A DNA stretch of 64,000 bases from Sweltsa coloradensis (GCA_024449915.1 JAMZAV010001293.1:62001-126000), one strand, 5' to 3'; counted from the stretch's first letter, positions 21,731 to 33,178 are shown. Made by a program: numbers and translations. The notes: generated by a model not told the origin, from the sequence alone.

Positions 21731-23022
21731 TTCGCGCATTAGTAACAAGGTCGTTTCATTTAATACTGATCACTTAAATGTTCATATCATGTTATAATTA
21801 CATATCGAATCGAACTAAATAATAAACTTGAATTATATTCATCCACGCCAATTTCCAACGGCCATTTAAAGCAGGACAGCCAACCTGTCAACGCCGCAAC
21901 GGACCACTACCAACACTGCAAACTTGAGACATTTGAACTTGATTGTTGTCGGCTCTCAAGTAGGGCGAGTAGGGGCCCCTACTTCATTATTTTGATTTTG
22001 ATTTATTTTGAAATCACAGTGATATGTAAATAAAAATTAAATATCAGTACACAATGTATGAAAAATTGCTAATTACCACTTAAATATAAAATAAATGCAT
22101 AATTTAATTAATAATTTCGCTAATCAATTTAATTAACCACAATTAATAATTGTCCTCCTAATTGTTGTAAATCAGTTTTTAAACTAAAGAGGATAGACGT
22201 TAAATAAATAAATAAATAATTTTTCCCCCTTTCCTTTCTCTTCTTTTTCCACCCCTTCTTTATATTTGATTCATTAATTTAATTGCATTTAATCCTTTTT
22301 GAATATGTTACCAAAATTGTTGTGTTGTAATGCATTGTTGTTGTAATATTACTATTTTAAATATAAAAAAAAAGATTAAATTTTTTTTTAATTAGTTGTC
22401 CTCCATTGTAAATCAGTTTTTTAACTGAATATGATTGGCTAGACGTTAAATAAACAAATAAATAAAAGTCTGTTTTTCATACTGTCAGTTTTTTTTAGTG
22501 TAATTATTGACAGTCATGTCAAAGTGTCTACAAATATTGTTGTAAGGTGACTGAAGTTAAATCCTATTTTTGATTCACAGGTGTCTAATTATTTAGTGTT
22601 TAAAGATGTTTAAATTGAGAAATTGACATAAGTGATGGCAATTGGTATGTTCTGCAAACATTTGGAATCAATTGCCATCATTTGCGGTCAATTGATGTGA
22701 GTTGATTTTTTCTATTGATGCTTTATTGACAAGCATAATTCAATTGGTTTGAAATGATATCAATTTTCATTATTATAAGTCAATTGATATTCTTGATTCC
22801 CAATTGATATAGTTTTTGTCAATTGGCCATTAAAATGATCTTTAATTGATTGTAGACAAAGTCAAATAGACTATCAATGCAATAAATTGACAAACATTTT
22901 AAATCATTTCATTTTAATTGATATCAACTCATTTAAATTGATATCAATTATTTCAATTGACCAGCAAGTGATATCAATTAAAAAACATTTCAAATCCAAA
23001 GATTTTTTTTGCTAGGGCTATA

Positions 23023-23558
23023 AAATATACTGTGATAAAATTGCCACAATCGCAGTCTGAAAGGCCGACAATAAAATGTAAGCCTTGCCGGCCTAGCCCA
23101 GGCTAGGCCTACCTAACTGGGGCCTACAGTTAAAGGGGGAACTGTCATACTCATCCCATGCCCCTACGATTGTGATACCGAGTGTAGTGTTAGCATGTGA
23201 ATAATATTGAAATGATGTGATAAGCCTAGAGTGGTTCCAAATTTTGTTTGTGTTTTTTCATGGGCCCTAGGACAAGGCCTTGGCTCATTAGACTAAAGCA
23301 AACAAAGCCTAGGGCTAGGCCTAGCCCTGGGGGGTAGCTGGGCTTGGCCCTAGGTCTACTTCGGGTTTTTTAAATTGTGATGAATGAATTGTGTAGGATT
23401 ATTGTTTCAACGTTTTGCACAAGGTCCCCAGCTCTAGGTAGCGAATAAAGTTGTGGGCCCCCTAGCATGATGTAGGCCTAGCCCCTAGTATTGACAAAAA
23501 CTCTAGGCCAAGGGAAGACCTAGATCAACCAAATAGGTGGTAAAAACCTATGGCTTAG
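23023..23558 (+). mobile_element. left arm (part 2) of the host inverted-repeat element
   Basis: From TATAAAATATACTGTGA to GTGTTAGCATG (about 23,190) the sequence is the inverse of 28,385-28,600. It then continues as TAGGCCT-rich spacer to the CTTAG at 23,554-23,558 where the Gypsy element entered. Confidence 0.65.
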
Positions 23559-23790
23559 TGTATTGGATTTATTCATTGTATAATTAATCCTACAACAACA
23601 GCAACTACTAACATTTGTACTAGCCTTGTATCATACAAAGTTGCTGTGTGTCCCAAACCTTGAGATCTCTCTCTCTCAAAAACATGGCCTCAGATGTATC
23701 TTTGTAATTCTAAATTGTCATTGTTTAATAACTAAATAAAACATCATAAATAGTGCCTTGAGTGTTTACCAATTTATTAAAAACAATACA
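23559..23790 (+). repeat. 5' LTR of the Ty3/Gypsy element
   Basis: 232 bp, TG...CA ends. AATAAA-like signals (CTAAATAAAACATC) lie near 23,735, suggesting the R/U5 boundary. The partner is at 28,118-28,334. Confidence 0.92.
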
Positions 23791-23812
23791 TGGTGTTCAG
23801 AAGTGGTGGGAT
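23791..23812 (+). promoter_or_regulatory. primer binding site, probably tRNA-Leu
   Basis: TGGTGTTCAGAAGTGGTGGG directly follows the 5' LTR. Without one extra T it matches the complement of the common animal tRNA-Leu 3' end (CCACTTCTGACACCA), a primer used by several animal Gypsy lineages. Confidence 0.65.
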
Positions 23813-23829
23813 GAAAAAGAGGCACAACC

Positions 23830-24840
23830 GAAACATAAAAAAAACGTAAGTAAAAGATATTAATAAAAGCCCATGGTAGCTTGATAAAAGTTAGGTTAGA
23901 ACCTAGGCTGGCATATCGGAAAATGATGTCTCAAGTCAAAATAGTGAGGGCCTAAGTCCTGTAACAGGTCAACAACCTATAATAGGCCAAGGCGCAACAT
24001 TTTCTTTTTATATCCAACCTCCAGGCCAATTTGATTTCTCACAACTAAAAGAGTGGGGAACAATGGTGTGACAGATGGGAGAGGTTTAGGAGTTGTTCAG
24101 AGATAAATCTAAAACCACAAAAGGTACAGGTGACCTATTTATCTTTACTTTGGGATCCATGGCTGGGGAAATATTGAATCATTTCGCCTAACTACCGATG
24201 AACTGAACACATATGATGTAGTGTTCCAAAAGTTAAGGAAAGTTTTTGAGCCTCGTAAGAATATCATATATGAGCGAGCTCGATTTTACAAACGATCCCA
24301 AAGAGGCAAGGAGAGCCAATAAGCGTTTTCATAAATGACTTATACAGCATTGCAGAAGTTGCGGTTTTAAAGAACTAATAGAAGAGTTTATTAGAGATAG
24401 GATAGTAGTAGGTATGTTTTGAGGGAAAGTTAAGTGAGCAACTACAAATGGATCCTAGTCTAACTCTTAAAAAGGGTGATTGACCGAGTGAAACAAAAAG
24501 AGTCGATACACCAACAACAGGCTATTGTGCGTAACGTAGACGTTGGCCCAAATGTTGACGCTATTCGAAATCGAAACCTCAATACAAGAATAAATCTCAG
24601 ACTTATTCGAAACCATGGGGTGAACAGGACAAAAAGCCTAATTCACAGTGTGGTAGATGTGGGTATGAACCAGGCCATAAATAAAAATCATGTCCAGCTA
24701 AAGATAGCGCGTGTAATAAATGTAAACGTAAGGGGCACTGGGAAAAAGTATGCAGATCTAAAAACGTCAACGAAGTCAACGTAGAGAAAACGTCTGAAGA
24801 TGATGCTTACTGCGGAGCAAAGACTCGCAGTCAAAAACAA
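23830..24840 (+). pseudogene. gag region with two CCHC zinc knuckles
   Basis: Frames are broken throughout, but between about 24,653 and 24,775 one reads a double zinc knuckle: CGRCGYEPGHK..SCPAK followed by CNKCKRKGHWEKVC, both of the C-x2-C-x4-H-x4-C kind with one small gap. These bind the element RNA during packaging in the family. Upstream sequence (capsid) is not individually recognisable. Confidence 0.75.
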
Positions 24841-24879
24841 AGCGTGGCATGTTAACTTTTTTTAATAAAGAAGCACAAA

Positions 24880-26440
24880 ATTAGTTTCAAGATTGACAGG
24901 GGGGCGGATGTTACCGTTATTCCGGAAGCTACGTTCAAAAAAAAAAGCATAGGCCTACCCAAAATGCGAAAAGTGAGAACGAAGGTCTTAATCTAATTTA
25001 TACTTGAAAGAAACATTTGGTCCCCCCCAAATCAGCCAATAAAAGGTGATTGGGAAAAAATTACTTCCGTTAAATGGAAAAAAAGTTCCAGTGATGCAGG
25101 ACATCTATGTTGTCAAAAGAAGTGAAAGAAGCGTTACTAGAATGCCTGCATAACAGCATTAAATATGTTAACTTTGTTGATAGTATAAAAAACAAAGGAA
25201 GAATCAAGCTATCAAATCCAAATGGCTAGTCAGAACAAAATATCAAAATTGTTTATGTCTAGGAAAAATGGAACTAGTTCAAAATATCGCTTAAAGATAA
25301 TGCAACACCAATAGTTACAGACCTAGAGATAGCTCTACCGCTCAGAGAACCATGAAGAAGGAACTAAAAAGAATGGAAAAAGAAGGTGTAATGACTCGAA
25401 TAGAGGACTACGATTGGCTCACCGTGGTGTAGTTCAAAACAGAAAAAAGTCTTAGATTGTGTGTTGATTTTCACAGAACTAAACAAGCATGATCGAAGAG
25501 AAAGACACCAACTACCCTCAATTGAAGAAACTATAGCCAACATCCAAGACGCAAACTTTATATCGAAGTTAGATGCAAGTTCCGGTTATTGGGAAGTACA
25601 CACTAGATAAAGAATCAGCAAAACTAACCACCTTTATTACTCCGACAGGCCGATATTACTTTAATAGATTGCCATTTGGAATAAACTCCGGGCCAGAGTA
25701 CTATCAAAGAAAAATATCCCAAGTCCTAGAAGGACTAGAAGGAGTAATGGACATGGATGATGTTTGTTGTAACTGGGAAACACAAGCTGAACATGACGAG
25801 CGACTGGATAAAGTGCTTAAGAGATTAAGCGATGCAAAAATTACGTTGAACGAAAGCAAATGTCAGTTCAATGTAAAGTCAGTAAAATTTTCCCAGGGTA
25901 TGTGATTGTACAGATTTGGGGTAAAACCAGACCAAAGAAAGGTTGAAGCTATCAAGAACATAAGAAACCAAGCAATATCACCGAGTTACAAACTCTAGGA
26001 ATGGTAATTTTCTTATGAAATTTCTACCAAATGCAGCTGAGGTAACGAAACCTCTTCGTGACCTGTTGAGTAACAAAAGTTGAATGGTCATGGGGAACAT
26101 ATCAGGAAAAGCTTTCAAAGAAGTTATTGAAATGTTATCCTCCGCTCCAACCTTAGCTATATACAATCCTAAACGAGAGACAAGAGTTTCCTCGGATGCA
26201 TCAGCATATGGATTAGGAGCGATGCTCGAACAACAACAAAAAGACGTGACATGGCGTCCAGTTATGTATGCATCACGCAGCTTAAGTCAAGTTGAACAAC
26301 AGTGTGCGACCATAGAAAAGAAGCTCTCGGAGTAACCTATGCATGTGAGAGATTCAAAACTATATCATTGGATTAAAGGTGTTAGTGATAACTGATCATA
26401 AACCTTTGATAGCCATTCTTGGGAAAAAAACCATTGAGTG
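24880..26440 (+). pseudogene. pol: protease, reverse transcriptase and RNase H
   Basis: Protease: the active-site word DTGADVTVIP is readable near 24,893-24,925 with one indel. RT: LPSIEETIANIQDANFISKL then DASSGYW near 25,500-25,590, LPFGINSGPEYYQRKIS near 25,670, and the catalytic box as MDMDDV near 25,750 (Tyr of the usual YMDD is Met-Asp here). RNase H: SDASAYGLGAMLEQ near 26,195 and MYASRSLSQVEQ near 26,270. The domain order and motifs are those of Ty3/Gypsy. Stops and frameshifts rule out function as written. Confidence 0.88.
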
Positions 26441-27800
26441 AACTTTCACCGAGACTACAAAGAATGCGCATGCGCCTAATGAGATTCTCCTATGAAATCA
26501 AACCATCCCTGGAAAAGAGTTATGTGTTCCAGACACTCTCTCCAGAGATACTAGGAATATTGTGGCGAACGAACGTGACATTCTGCTACAAGATTCAATA
26601 GAATCTCATGTCGATCAAGTAATACTGCAACTTCCATGAGTGATCATCGATGGGAGAGTATAAAACAGTGTCAGAATGAAGACATGTTCTAACCAAGTGA
26701 CAAAGTTTATTCAAGATAAGTGGCCTCATAATATCGTAATAATCCTGCGTATTATCAGTATTTTAAAGTACGAAAAGAGTTAACAGTAAAAGAAGGAGTT
26801 ATCATGAAAGGTGACAGAGTAGTTATTCCGTATAAAATGCAACAACGAAATGTTTAAAATGTTTACATGAAGGTCATTGGGTGTAACCAAATGTAGAAGA
26901 AGAGCACACGATGCAGTGTGGTGGCCTACTGTAAAATAATGAAGACTTGAAAGAACTCATTTCCAAATGTAAAACATGCATTGAAAATCGTAATAACCAG
27001 TAGAAACCCTTAATGCAATCAACTCTTCCAGATGGACCATGGATAACAGTGGCAACAGACATATTCCACTAGAAAAGGGGTTAACTATTTAGTTATAGAA
27101 GATTATTTTAGTCGTTTTCCAGAAGTTGTCAAGCTAGACAAAATGTCATCACAACACATAATCGGAAAAATGAAAGCAGTATTTTCAAGATTTGGAATAC
27201 CAAAAGAGGTACGGCAGACAACGGTTCTCAGTTCGACTGTCAAAATTCAGGCAATTTGGTCAAGAGTACGGGTTTAAATTAACAACAAGCAGTCCTATTA
27301 TCCAAAAAGTAACGGGATGGCTGAAAGTGGTGTGAAGGTAGTCAAGAATATCTTAAAGAAGGCAAAGCAAGAAGATCCTAACAAAGCACTACTAGTATAT
27401 CGATAACAGCACTCGAAAGTGGCTATAGTCCAGCCGAACTCCTAATGGGACGTAAGCTTAGGACAACTCTTCCTATGTTGGATTCAAAACTTTACTCCAA
27501 GTGGCCTGATTTGAAGCTGTTTAAAGAACAAGATCACAAAATGAAAAAAAAATCAGAAGAGAAACTACGATGATAGACATCGGGCTAAAAAACTTTCCCC
27601 AAATTAATGATAATGATGAAGTTTGGATTGTAGATTTTAAAAAGATATGGAAAAGTAGTTGGCCGAGCATCTCAAACCCAAAGGTCTACTTCGTGGGAAA
27701 CGAATGGTCGAACATTAAAAGAAATCGATACCATCTAATACCTACAGGAGTTTCCAAGACATGTCCCTTCCTAACATTCCTCTTGATGTTGAGTTAACAC
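26441..27800 (+). pseudogene. pol: integrase
   Basis: Recognisable pieces are a zinc-binding segment near 26,865-27,000 (HEGHWV...CKTCIENRN), the first Asp near 27,055 (PWITVATDIF) and the second Asp near 27,215 (DNGSQFD). A third region follows near 27,310 (GMAESGVKVVKNILKKA) and then ESGYSPAELLMGRKLRTTLP near 27,415. The integrase joins element cDNA to the target in intact relatives. At least five frame changes. Confidence 0.85.
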
Positions 27801-28117
27801 AGGTTTTTTTTTTCCCAAAAACAGTACCAAGCCAGGATGTCGACAGGAGATTTCCCTGCCGATACCGAATCCAGATCCAGGGGCGAGCCCATCTACTGGG
27901 GAACGCGTACAAGATCAAGCGGAAAGTTCCAAGCCAATAGAAGCCAGGAAGGAAGTATCCATCCTCCCGAGGTGTCCAGAGAAATCTCAGATCAAGATTT
28001 GGCCGTTTAGTAAAATCAAGAGATCGGTTAAATTTGTAAACTATGATTAATCATGTATAATACGTACATAATCTTACTTTTTCTGATTTGTGTTAATTTC
28101 TCTTAAAGAAAGAAAGA

Positions 28118-28334
28118 TGTATTGGATTTATTCATTGTATAATTAATCCTACAACAACAGCAACTCTAACTTTGTACTACCTTGATCATACAAAAGTTGC
28201 TGTGTGTACCAACTTGAGATCCTCTCCTCAGAACATGCCTCAATGTATCTTGTAATTCTAAATTGTATTGTTTAATAACAAATAAAACACATAAAAAAGT
28301 ACCTGAGTGTTTACCAATTTATAAAAACAATACA
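28118..28334 (+). repeat. 3' LTR of the Ty3/Gypsy element
   Basis: 217 bp, the same ends as the 5' LTR. About fifteen one-base gaps relative to the 5' LTR and few substitutions. Confidence 0.92.
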
Positions 28335-28339
28335 CTTAG

Positions 28340-28931
28340 GCCAGGCTGCATGAGGCTAAAATTCGAGCAGAAAGTCAAAATTACTTCTACAGCTAACAGT
28401 ACACTCGGTAGCTAAACACAATCGCAGGGCGTGACAGACATGACAGTTCCCCTTGAAAAGTAAGCCCAGTAATGCCCATCTAGCTAGGCGTAGCCGCGCC
28501 AGGCTTACATTTTAAATTTAACGATTAGTCAGTCTTTAAACTGGATTGCATCAATTTTAAAAGTGACACTGAAAATAGATAAAACAATTTAAATACTTCC
28601 ATCGACTTTCACGTCATATGGAGCAAGTTGACAGATGTCTGCTCACAAAATTGCAGTTCATATGCTGTTTATTTGCCGACTTAATTTCCGTCACGTCACA
28701 TGAAACCGCTTTGGCCATTCCAATCCTTTTTAAACATTTAGTGCATTGTAGAACGCACGCCACTTTAAATACTATTTTTATGATTATACGGGACGCTATC
28801 GACATACTGCATAATGGTAAGGCCTGTGAGAAGTTGTTTTCACCAAACCAAAATGGTTCGGGCAGCTGCCGCTTGTTCGCGCTGACTGTAAATTCACTAA
28901 AACGCCATCAGTGGCTATTCAGCCCGCCTAG
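28340..28931 (-). mobile_element. right arm of the host inverted-repeat element
   Basis: Inverse of 17,625-17,668 plus 23,023-23,190, with conserved blocks at 28,390-28,520 (GTGACAGACATGACAGTTCCCC, GGCTTACATTTT) and 28,577-28,621. Open frames on both strands at 28,614-28,962 overlap each other and show no domain. The end meets PLE sequence at TAGGC. Confidence 0.65.
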
Positions 28932-29125
28932 GCGGGCGCTGCGTGCTTGCCAACCACTGTAACTCAACCTCCGTAGAGTCACAGCACCTTGAAATGTCTG
29001 ACGTAGTACAGACGAAACGTCGGTGGCCCCAGGTTCTGCCCTGGTTCATCTTATTTTCGACGCGGTTTTACCCAAGATCTTGTTTTTTATCCATGACGGC
29101 CGCGAAAACTACAACAATCCGTTAT
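28932..29125 (+). mobile_element. PLE family A, right part of the split copy
   Basis: It continues the tail from GGCGGGCGCTGCGTGCTTGCC through the hairpin GACGTAGTACAGACGAAACGTC to the ACAATCC tip. Several one-base gaps compared with the other family A tails. Confidence 0.8.
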
Positions 29126-29198
29126 ATATACGTTTTTTAAGCATAAGCTCGCTTTGAGGACAAATTTTAAGTAAATGATAGGGAGTTGTAATCAAGTA

Positions 29199-29270
29199 TG
29201 CCCCCACTGGGGATCGAAACCCAGAACCTCTGGCTTAACGCGCCTAGCTCTGCCATTGAGTACCGGAGAC
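29199..29270 (-). tRNA. tRNA-Asn-like repeat S2 (pseudo-tRNA)
   Basis: The minus strand reads as a cloverleaf like the copies at 39,695, 40,008 and 40,350, with GTT at the anticodon position and a D-arm indel. The 3'-flank resembles 39,940-40,007, so this is a dispersed tRNA-derived repeat. Confidence 0.55.
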
Positions 29271-29301
29271 ATAACAAAACCTTTATTAAACTGCTATTAT
29301 T

Positions 29302-29737
29302 ACTAGGGAACGCCAAGTCGTTGTTAACGAGTGAGTGAGCCATGTGTTTGAGTACCCCAAAACATTCCTTTTCTTCCCCTACCCTTAGGCCTCCCTACCT
29401 ATCTAGTCTACGGGCATTGGCCTAACTATGACCTAAACTTTAATACCTATTTTTATACGAATATTAAATCAAACTTAAATGCAATGTTCCGCGTCTCACC
29501 CATACTCTCTCACTCGGGCTAACAACGATTTTTTTTACATTTTTTTTCTTCCCCCTACCTTAGGCCTCCCTAGCCTATCATAGGCTACAGTGGAGCATTA
29601 TGGCCTGAACTATGACCTTAACATAAATACCCTTTTATTTATACGAATATTATAATCAAACTTAAATGCAATTGTTCCCGCGTACTAAACACATAACTCT
29701 CTCACTCGTCTAACAACGACTTTGGCGTTTCCCTAGT
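29302..29737. mobile_element. MITE family M1, copy 1
   Basis: Terminal inverted repeats start ACTAGGGAA(A)CGCCAAAGTCG and run through GTTGTTAGACGAGTGAG to CATGTGTTGAGTACC (more than 50 bp). The interior has ACCTTAGGCCTCCCTAGCC twice. No coding capacity; a non-autonomous DNA transposon by structure. Confidence 0.75.
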
Positions 29738-30326
29738 CGAGTTGGCTAAAGCGCCCTTATTAGCCGAAATGTGGGAGACGTGGGTTCAATAGTCGGGAAA
29801 GATTTTGTAATTTCTGGATTGTATTTTTTAAATTATTTAACATGTTTTGGGAAATGTATATATAACGCAGTGTAGTCCATCATCTGTGACAATACTAGGG
29901 AAAACATAGCCAGTACGAAATACGTGAAAATATTGAAAAGGTTTACTCAATCAACGAGCGGAATTTGGGGGTACCTTGACGTCCAACATTCGATTAACCT
30001 TGACACGGCATTTCACAGCCAGATAAATAACAACAAAAAATATTATTTCAAAATGAAAACCATTGTCGTTAAAATAATTCCTATACATTTCAACGTATTT
30101 TCAGTTTTTATTTCTTGTAGGTTTAAATCGCAACCGATGTGCTCATTTTGTTAGCTCAGTTCTCAGTTACCTGGTCACGATATCTGTTTAAAATTTCAGC
30201 TCAGTCTATTTGGCCGTTCGGCCGTATGAGCCCGGACAGACAGACAGACATTTAACAGAATTAATCACGACAAGGACCGATCGAGTAGCGTTGTAGATTA
30301 CGTTCGCTGCGCTCACTCGTCTAATT
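29738..30326 (+). repeat. tRNA-like composite repeat N, copy 1
   Basis: It begins GTCGAGTTGGCTAAAGCGC and CGTGGGTTCAATAGTC, spaced like pol III A and B boxes. Next comes a body with GTCCATCATCTGTGACAATAC and TTACCTGGTCACGAT, a (CAGA)n stretch, and the end CGTTCGCTGCGCTCACTCGTCTAAT. A second copy follows at 30,785-31,411 and a partial one at 32,555-32,770. Confidence 0.55.
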
Positions 30327-30784
30327 ACTAGGGAAACGCCAAAGTCGTTGTTAGACGAGTGCGAGAGCCATGTGTTGAGTACCCGGTAACATTCCTTTTC
30401 ATCCCCCTACCTTAGGCCTCCCTAGCCTATCATAGGCTACAGTGGAGCATTATGGCCTAAACTATGACCAAAACTTAAATACCCTATTATTTATACGATA
30501 TTATATCAAACTTAAATGCAACATGTTCCCGCGTACTCAAACACATGACTCTCTCACTCGTCTAACAAACGAACTTTTTAACATTCTTTTTCTTCCCCCT
30601 ACCTAAGGCCTCCCTAGCCTATCATAGGCTACTGTGGGCATTATGGCCTAAACTTATGACCTAACTTAAATAGGTACCCTATTATTTATACGAATATTAT
30701 AATCAAACTTAAATGCAAATGTTCCCGCGTACTCAACACATGACTCTCTCACTCGTCTTATAACGACTTTGGCGTTTCCCTAGT
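30327..30784. mobile_element. MITE family M1, copy 2
   Basis: Same ends and interior as the copy at 29,302-29,737. The M1+N unit is therefore tandemly duplicated with a period of about 1.03-1.08 kb. Confidence 0.75.
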
Positions 30785-31411
30785 CGAGTTGGCTAAAGCG
30801 CTCTTAAAGCCGAAATGTGGGAGCGTGGGTTTAATAATTGTCGGGAAAGATTTTGTAATTTCTGGATTGTATTTTTTAAATTATTTAACATGTTTTGAAA
30901 TGTATATAACGCAGTGTAGTCCATCATCTGTGACAATACTACGGAAAACATAGCCAGTCACAAATACGTGAAAATATTGCAAGGTTTACTCAATCTACGA
31001 GCGGAATTGGGGGGGGGGGGGGTACCTTGACGTCCAACATTCGATTAACCTTGGACACGGCATTCACAGCCAGGTAAATAACAAACAAAAAATTTATTTC
31101 AAAATGAAAACCATTGTCGTTTAAAATAATTCCTATACATTTCAACGTATTTTTCAGTTTTTATTTCTTGCAGGTTTTAAATCGCAACAGATTGTGCCCA
31201 TTTTGTTAGCAGTTCTCAGTTACCTGGTCACGGATGTCTGTTTAAAATTTCAGCTCAGTCTATTTGGCCGTTTGGCCGTATGGGACTGGACAGACAGAAA
31301 AACATTTAACATTTAACACATAGAATTAATCACGACCAAGGCCCGATCGAGTGGCGTTTGTAGACTACGTTCGCTGTGCTCACTCGTCTAATTATTTTTA
31401 TTATTATTATT
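30785..31411 (+). repeat. tRNA-like composite repeat N, copy 2
   Basis: Parallel to 29,738-30,326 along its whole length, with scattered indels, a poly-G run at 31,010-31,022 and a (TTA)n stretch before the next MITE end. Confidence 0.55.
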
Positions 31412-31960
31412 ACTAGGGAAACGCCAAAGTCGTTGTTAGACGAGTGAGCAAGCCATGTGTTGAGTACCCGGAAACATCCCCTTTTCCTCCCCAAAACCTA
31501 AGGCTGAATCTAGCTAGCATGGGCATATTTCTCCTCCACAGTTTATAAGCTAAAGTGGTGCATTAGGCCTACCGTGTTGACGCGCCCTTCCTACAACTAA
31601 TCTCAAACCCCTCTCATTTATACTCATGATATATTAATATTACCGAGTATCAACACATGGCTTGCTACACTCGTCTAACAATGACTTTGGCGTTTTCCTA
31701 GTAATTATGAGTATTAATAAGAGGGGTTTGAGATTAGTTGTTATAAGGGCGCGTCAGCACTGTAAGGCCTAATGCGCCATCTAGCCTAATATACTGTGGA
31801 GAAAATGCCATGCTTTCAGCATAAGTTTTGGGGGAAAGGGGATGTTCCGCGGGTACTCAACACATGCTTGCTCACTCGTCTAACAACGACTTTGGCGTTC
31901 CTAGTGTTATCGAGTACCCAACACATAGCTTGATCACTCGTCTAACAACGACTTTGGCGT
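31412..31960. mobile_element. MITE family M1, rearranged palindromic copy
   Basis: The left half (31,412-31,702) has both M1 ends. The right half (31,703-31,960) repeats the interior inverted (GAGGGGTTTGAGATTAGTTG against its complement) and ends with two successive M1 right ends (about 31,880-31,915 and 31,935-31,960). Confidence 0.65.
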
Positions 31961-32029
31961 TTCATAGTATGGTTTTCAGAGGGCGTCAAACCAATCGTGT
32001 AGTCGTTGTCGCCGTCTTCGTACTGAATG

Positions 32030-32345
32030 GAGGCTTTGACATAGTTGAGGTTAAGTTGATTGGATTAAAGGCGCGTCAACTGTTAGGTTGATAATACGCA
32101 ACTCTAATCTAGGGGGATTATAGGAAGGAAAACCTTATGCAGAACAGAATCAGCTACAAGTAGGTGAAAGGAAAAGAGGGGTTTCACGTCGTGGTCGTCA
32201 TAGTCTTTGTCATCGTTCGTGTCGTTATGGTCGTCGTCGTTGAGGAGGAGGAGAGGTCCACCGACGACAACTACCAGAGCTCGCCTCTAGTTTCGAGGAG
32301 TAATATTCTACTTACCAGCTAAAGTTTGTGAAATGGAGTCGTTTT
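32030..32345 (+). repeat. GTC-rich dispersed repeat K, copy 1
   Basis: Shares GCGCGTCAAC-GTTAGGT, ACGTCG-GGTCGTCAT, CATCGTTCGTG and CCAGAGCTCGCCTCTA with 52,990-53,330 (same strand) and 54,575-54,965 (inverted). Trinucleotide GTC runs account for the open frames across it. Confidence 0.7.
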
Positions 32346-32824
32346 GGCGCGAGCCATCTTCTGGGCACAAATGTCCGCCTGATATCTTAATATAGACTTC
32401 TATCGCATGACATTGACACTTAGGAAAACAAAAATCAAAACACGAGGTGACAACACCGACTATGTGATTTTTTATCCGCACTGAAATCAATGTTTTTAAT
32501 TTATTTTATATAACCATGGCTTGTGGCTTCTATACGTATTTGCAAATGAAACAGTGCAATCTAAGTTCAAATTTTTCACATTTTTATTTCTTGCGAGCTT
32601 AAATCGCAAAGATATTGCTCATTTTGTTTAGCAGTTTTCAGTTACCTGGTCACGATGTGTATTTAAAATTTCAGCTCAATCTATTTGGCCGTTTCGGCCG
32701 TATACCCCGGACAACAGACTTTTAAAACATACATCCTCCCTACATTGGACAATGCTCAGGGGCCCAAGGGCCCCGTCGAGTAAGCGTAAAAGAACCTAAT
32801 CCTTCGCTCACTTTTTTTCCTATT
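32346..32824. repeat. partial repeat N; otherwise no feature
   Basis: 32,555-32,770 matches the body of repeat N (TTACCTGGTCACGATGT, TCTATTTGGCCGTTTCGGCC). The rest shows nothing recognisable. Confidence 0.5.
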
Positions 32825-33178
32825 TATTTTATTCTTATTCTTATTCTTATTCTTTTATATTATTTTTATTATTATTATTATTATTAATGATTAATTTTTA
32901 TTATTTTATTATTATTATTATTTTTATTTTTTTTGGATGTTTTTCCCTCAAACTCGGTCAAAACCGGAGCTAACATGTTGAAACGGACTTACTAAATACT
33001 TCCATGTGTACTCCCTTATTCATACCTACATTATTACTTTGTTTTAACTCTCACTAAAAAAAAGGTCATTTAAAATATAGTTGATGGGATGATTTTTTTC
33101 TTTCTGCTTGTAGGGGTCGTCCCCGATTTTTTCCGTCGCCACCCTTAGCATTTGCTCTTGGGCTAGGGGAAAAACCAT
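32825..33178 (-). mobile_element. solo 3' end of a non-LTR retrotransposon with (AAT)n tail
   Basis: The minus strand ends in a long AAT/AATA tail (32,825-32,930). The body (32,935-33,178) repeats 33,268-33,550 (ACCGGAGCTAACAT, GGGATGATTTTTTTCTTTCTGC on the plus strand). Two 3' ends in tandem suggest a second, heavily 5'-truncated insertion. Confidence 0.65.

Larger units (their letters stand above)
17669..23022. mobile_element. ~5.35-kb element with CCCTAGCAAAAAAATC ends and CAATTGA arrays
   Basis: The left end reads CCCTAGCAAAAAAATC and the right end GATTTTTTTTGCTAGGG. Both ends carry subterminal arrays rich in CAATTG and GATATCAATTG (17,690-17,990; 22,590-23,000), with nested inversions such as CAACTAACTTTTGGAAC and its complement. 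The borders are set independently because the outer inverted repeat is continuous across the gap. The interior is TAGGCCT-rich, intron-like DNA with one spliced-looking exon at 21,595-21,730. No transposase is recognised. No convincing target duplication is visible. Confidence 0.6.
23559..28334 (+). mobile_element. Ty3/Gypsy LTR retrotransposon, full length but decayed
   Basis: 4776 bp bounded by two LTRs that begin TGTATTGG and end AACAATACA. A perfect 5-bp target duplication, CTTAG, lies at 23,554-23,558 and 28,335-28,339. Gag zinc knuckles, protease, reverse transcriptase, RNase H and integrase follow in Ty3/Gypsy order. All frames are broken by many one-base indels. The polypurine tract AAAGAAAGAAAGA lies just before the 3' LTR. 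The LTRs differ mainly by single-base gaps, not substitutions, which fits a young element seen through an error-prone consensus. Confidence 0.95.
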
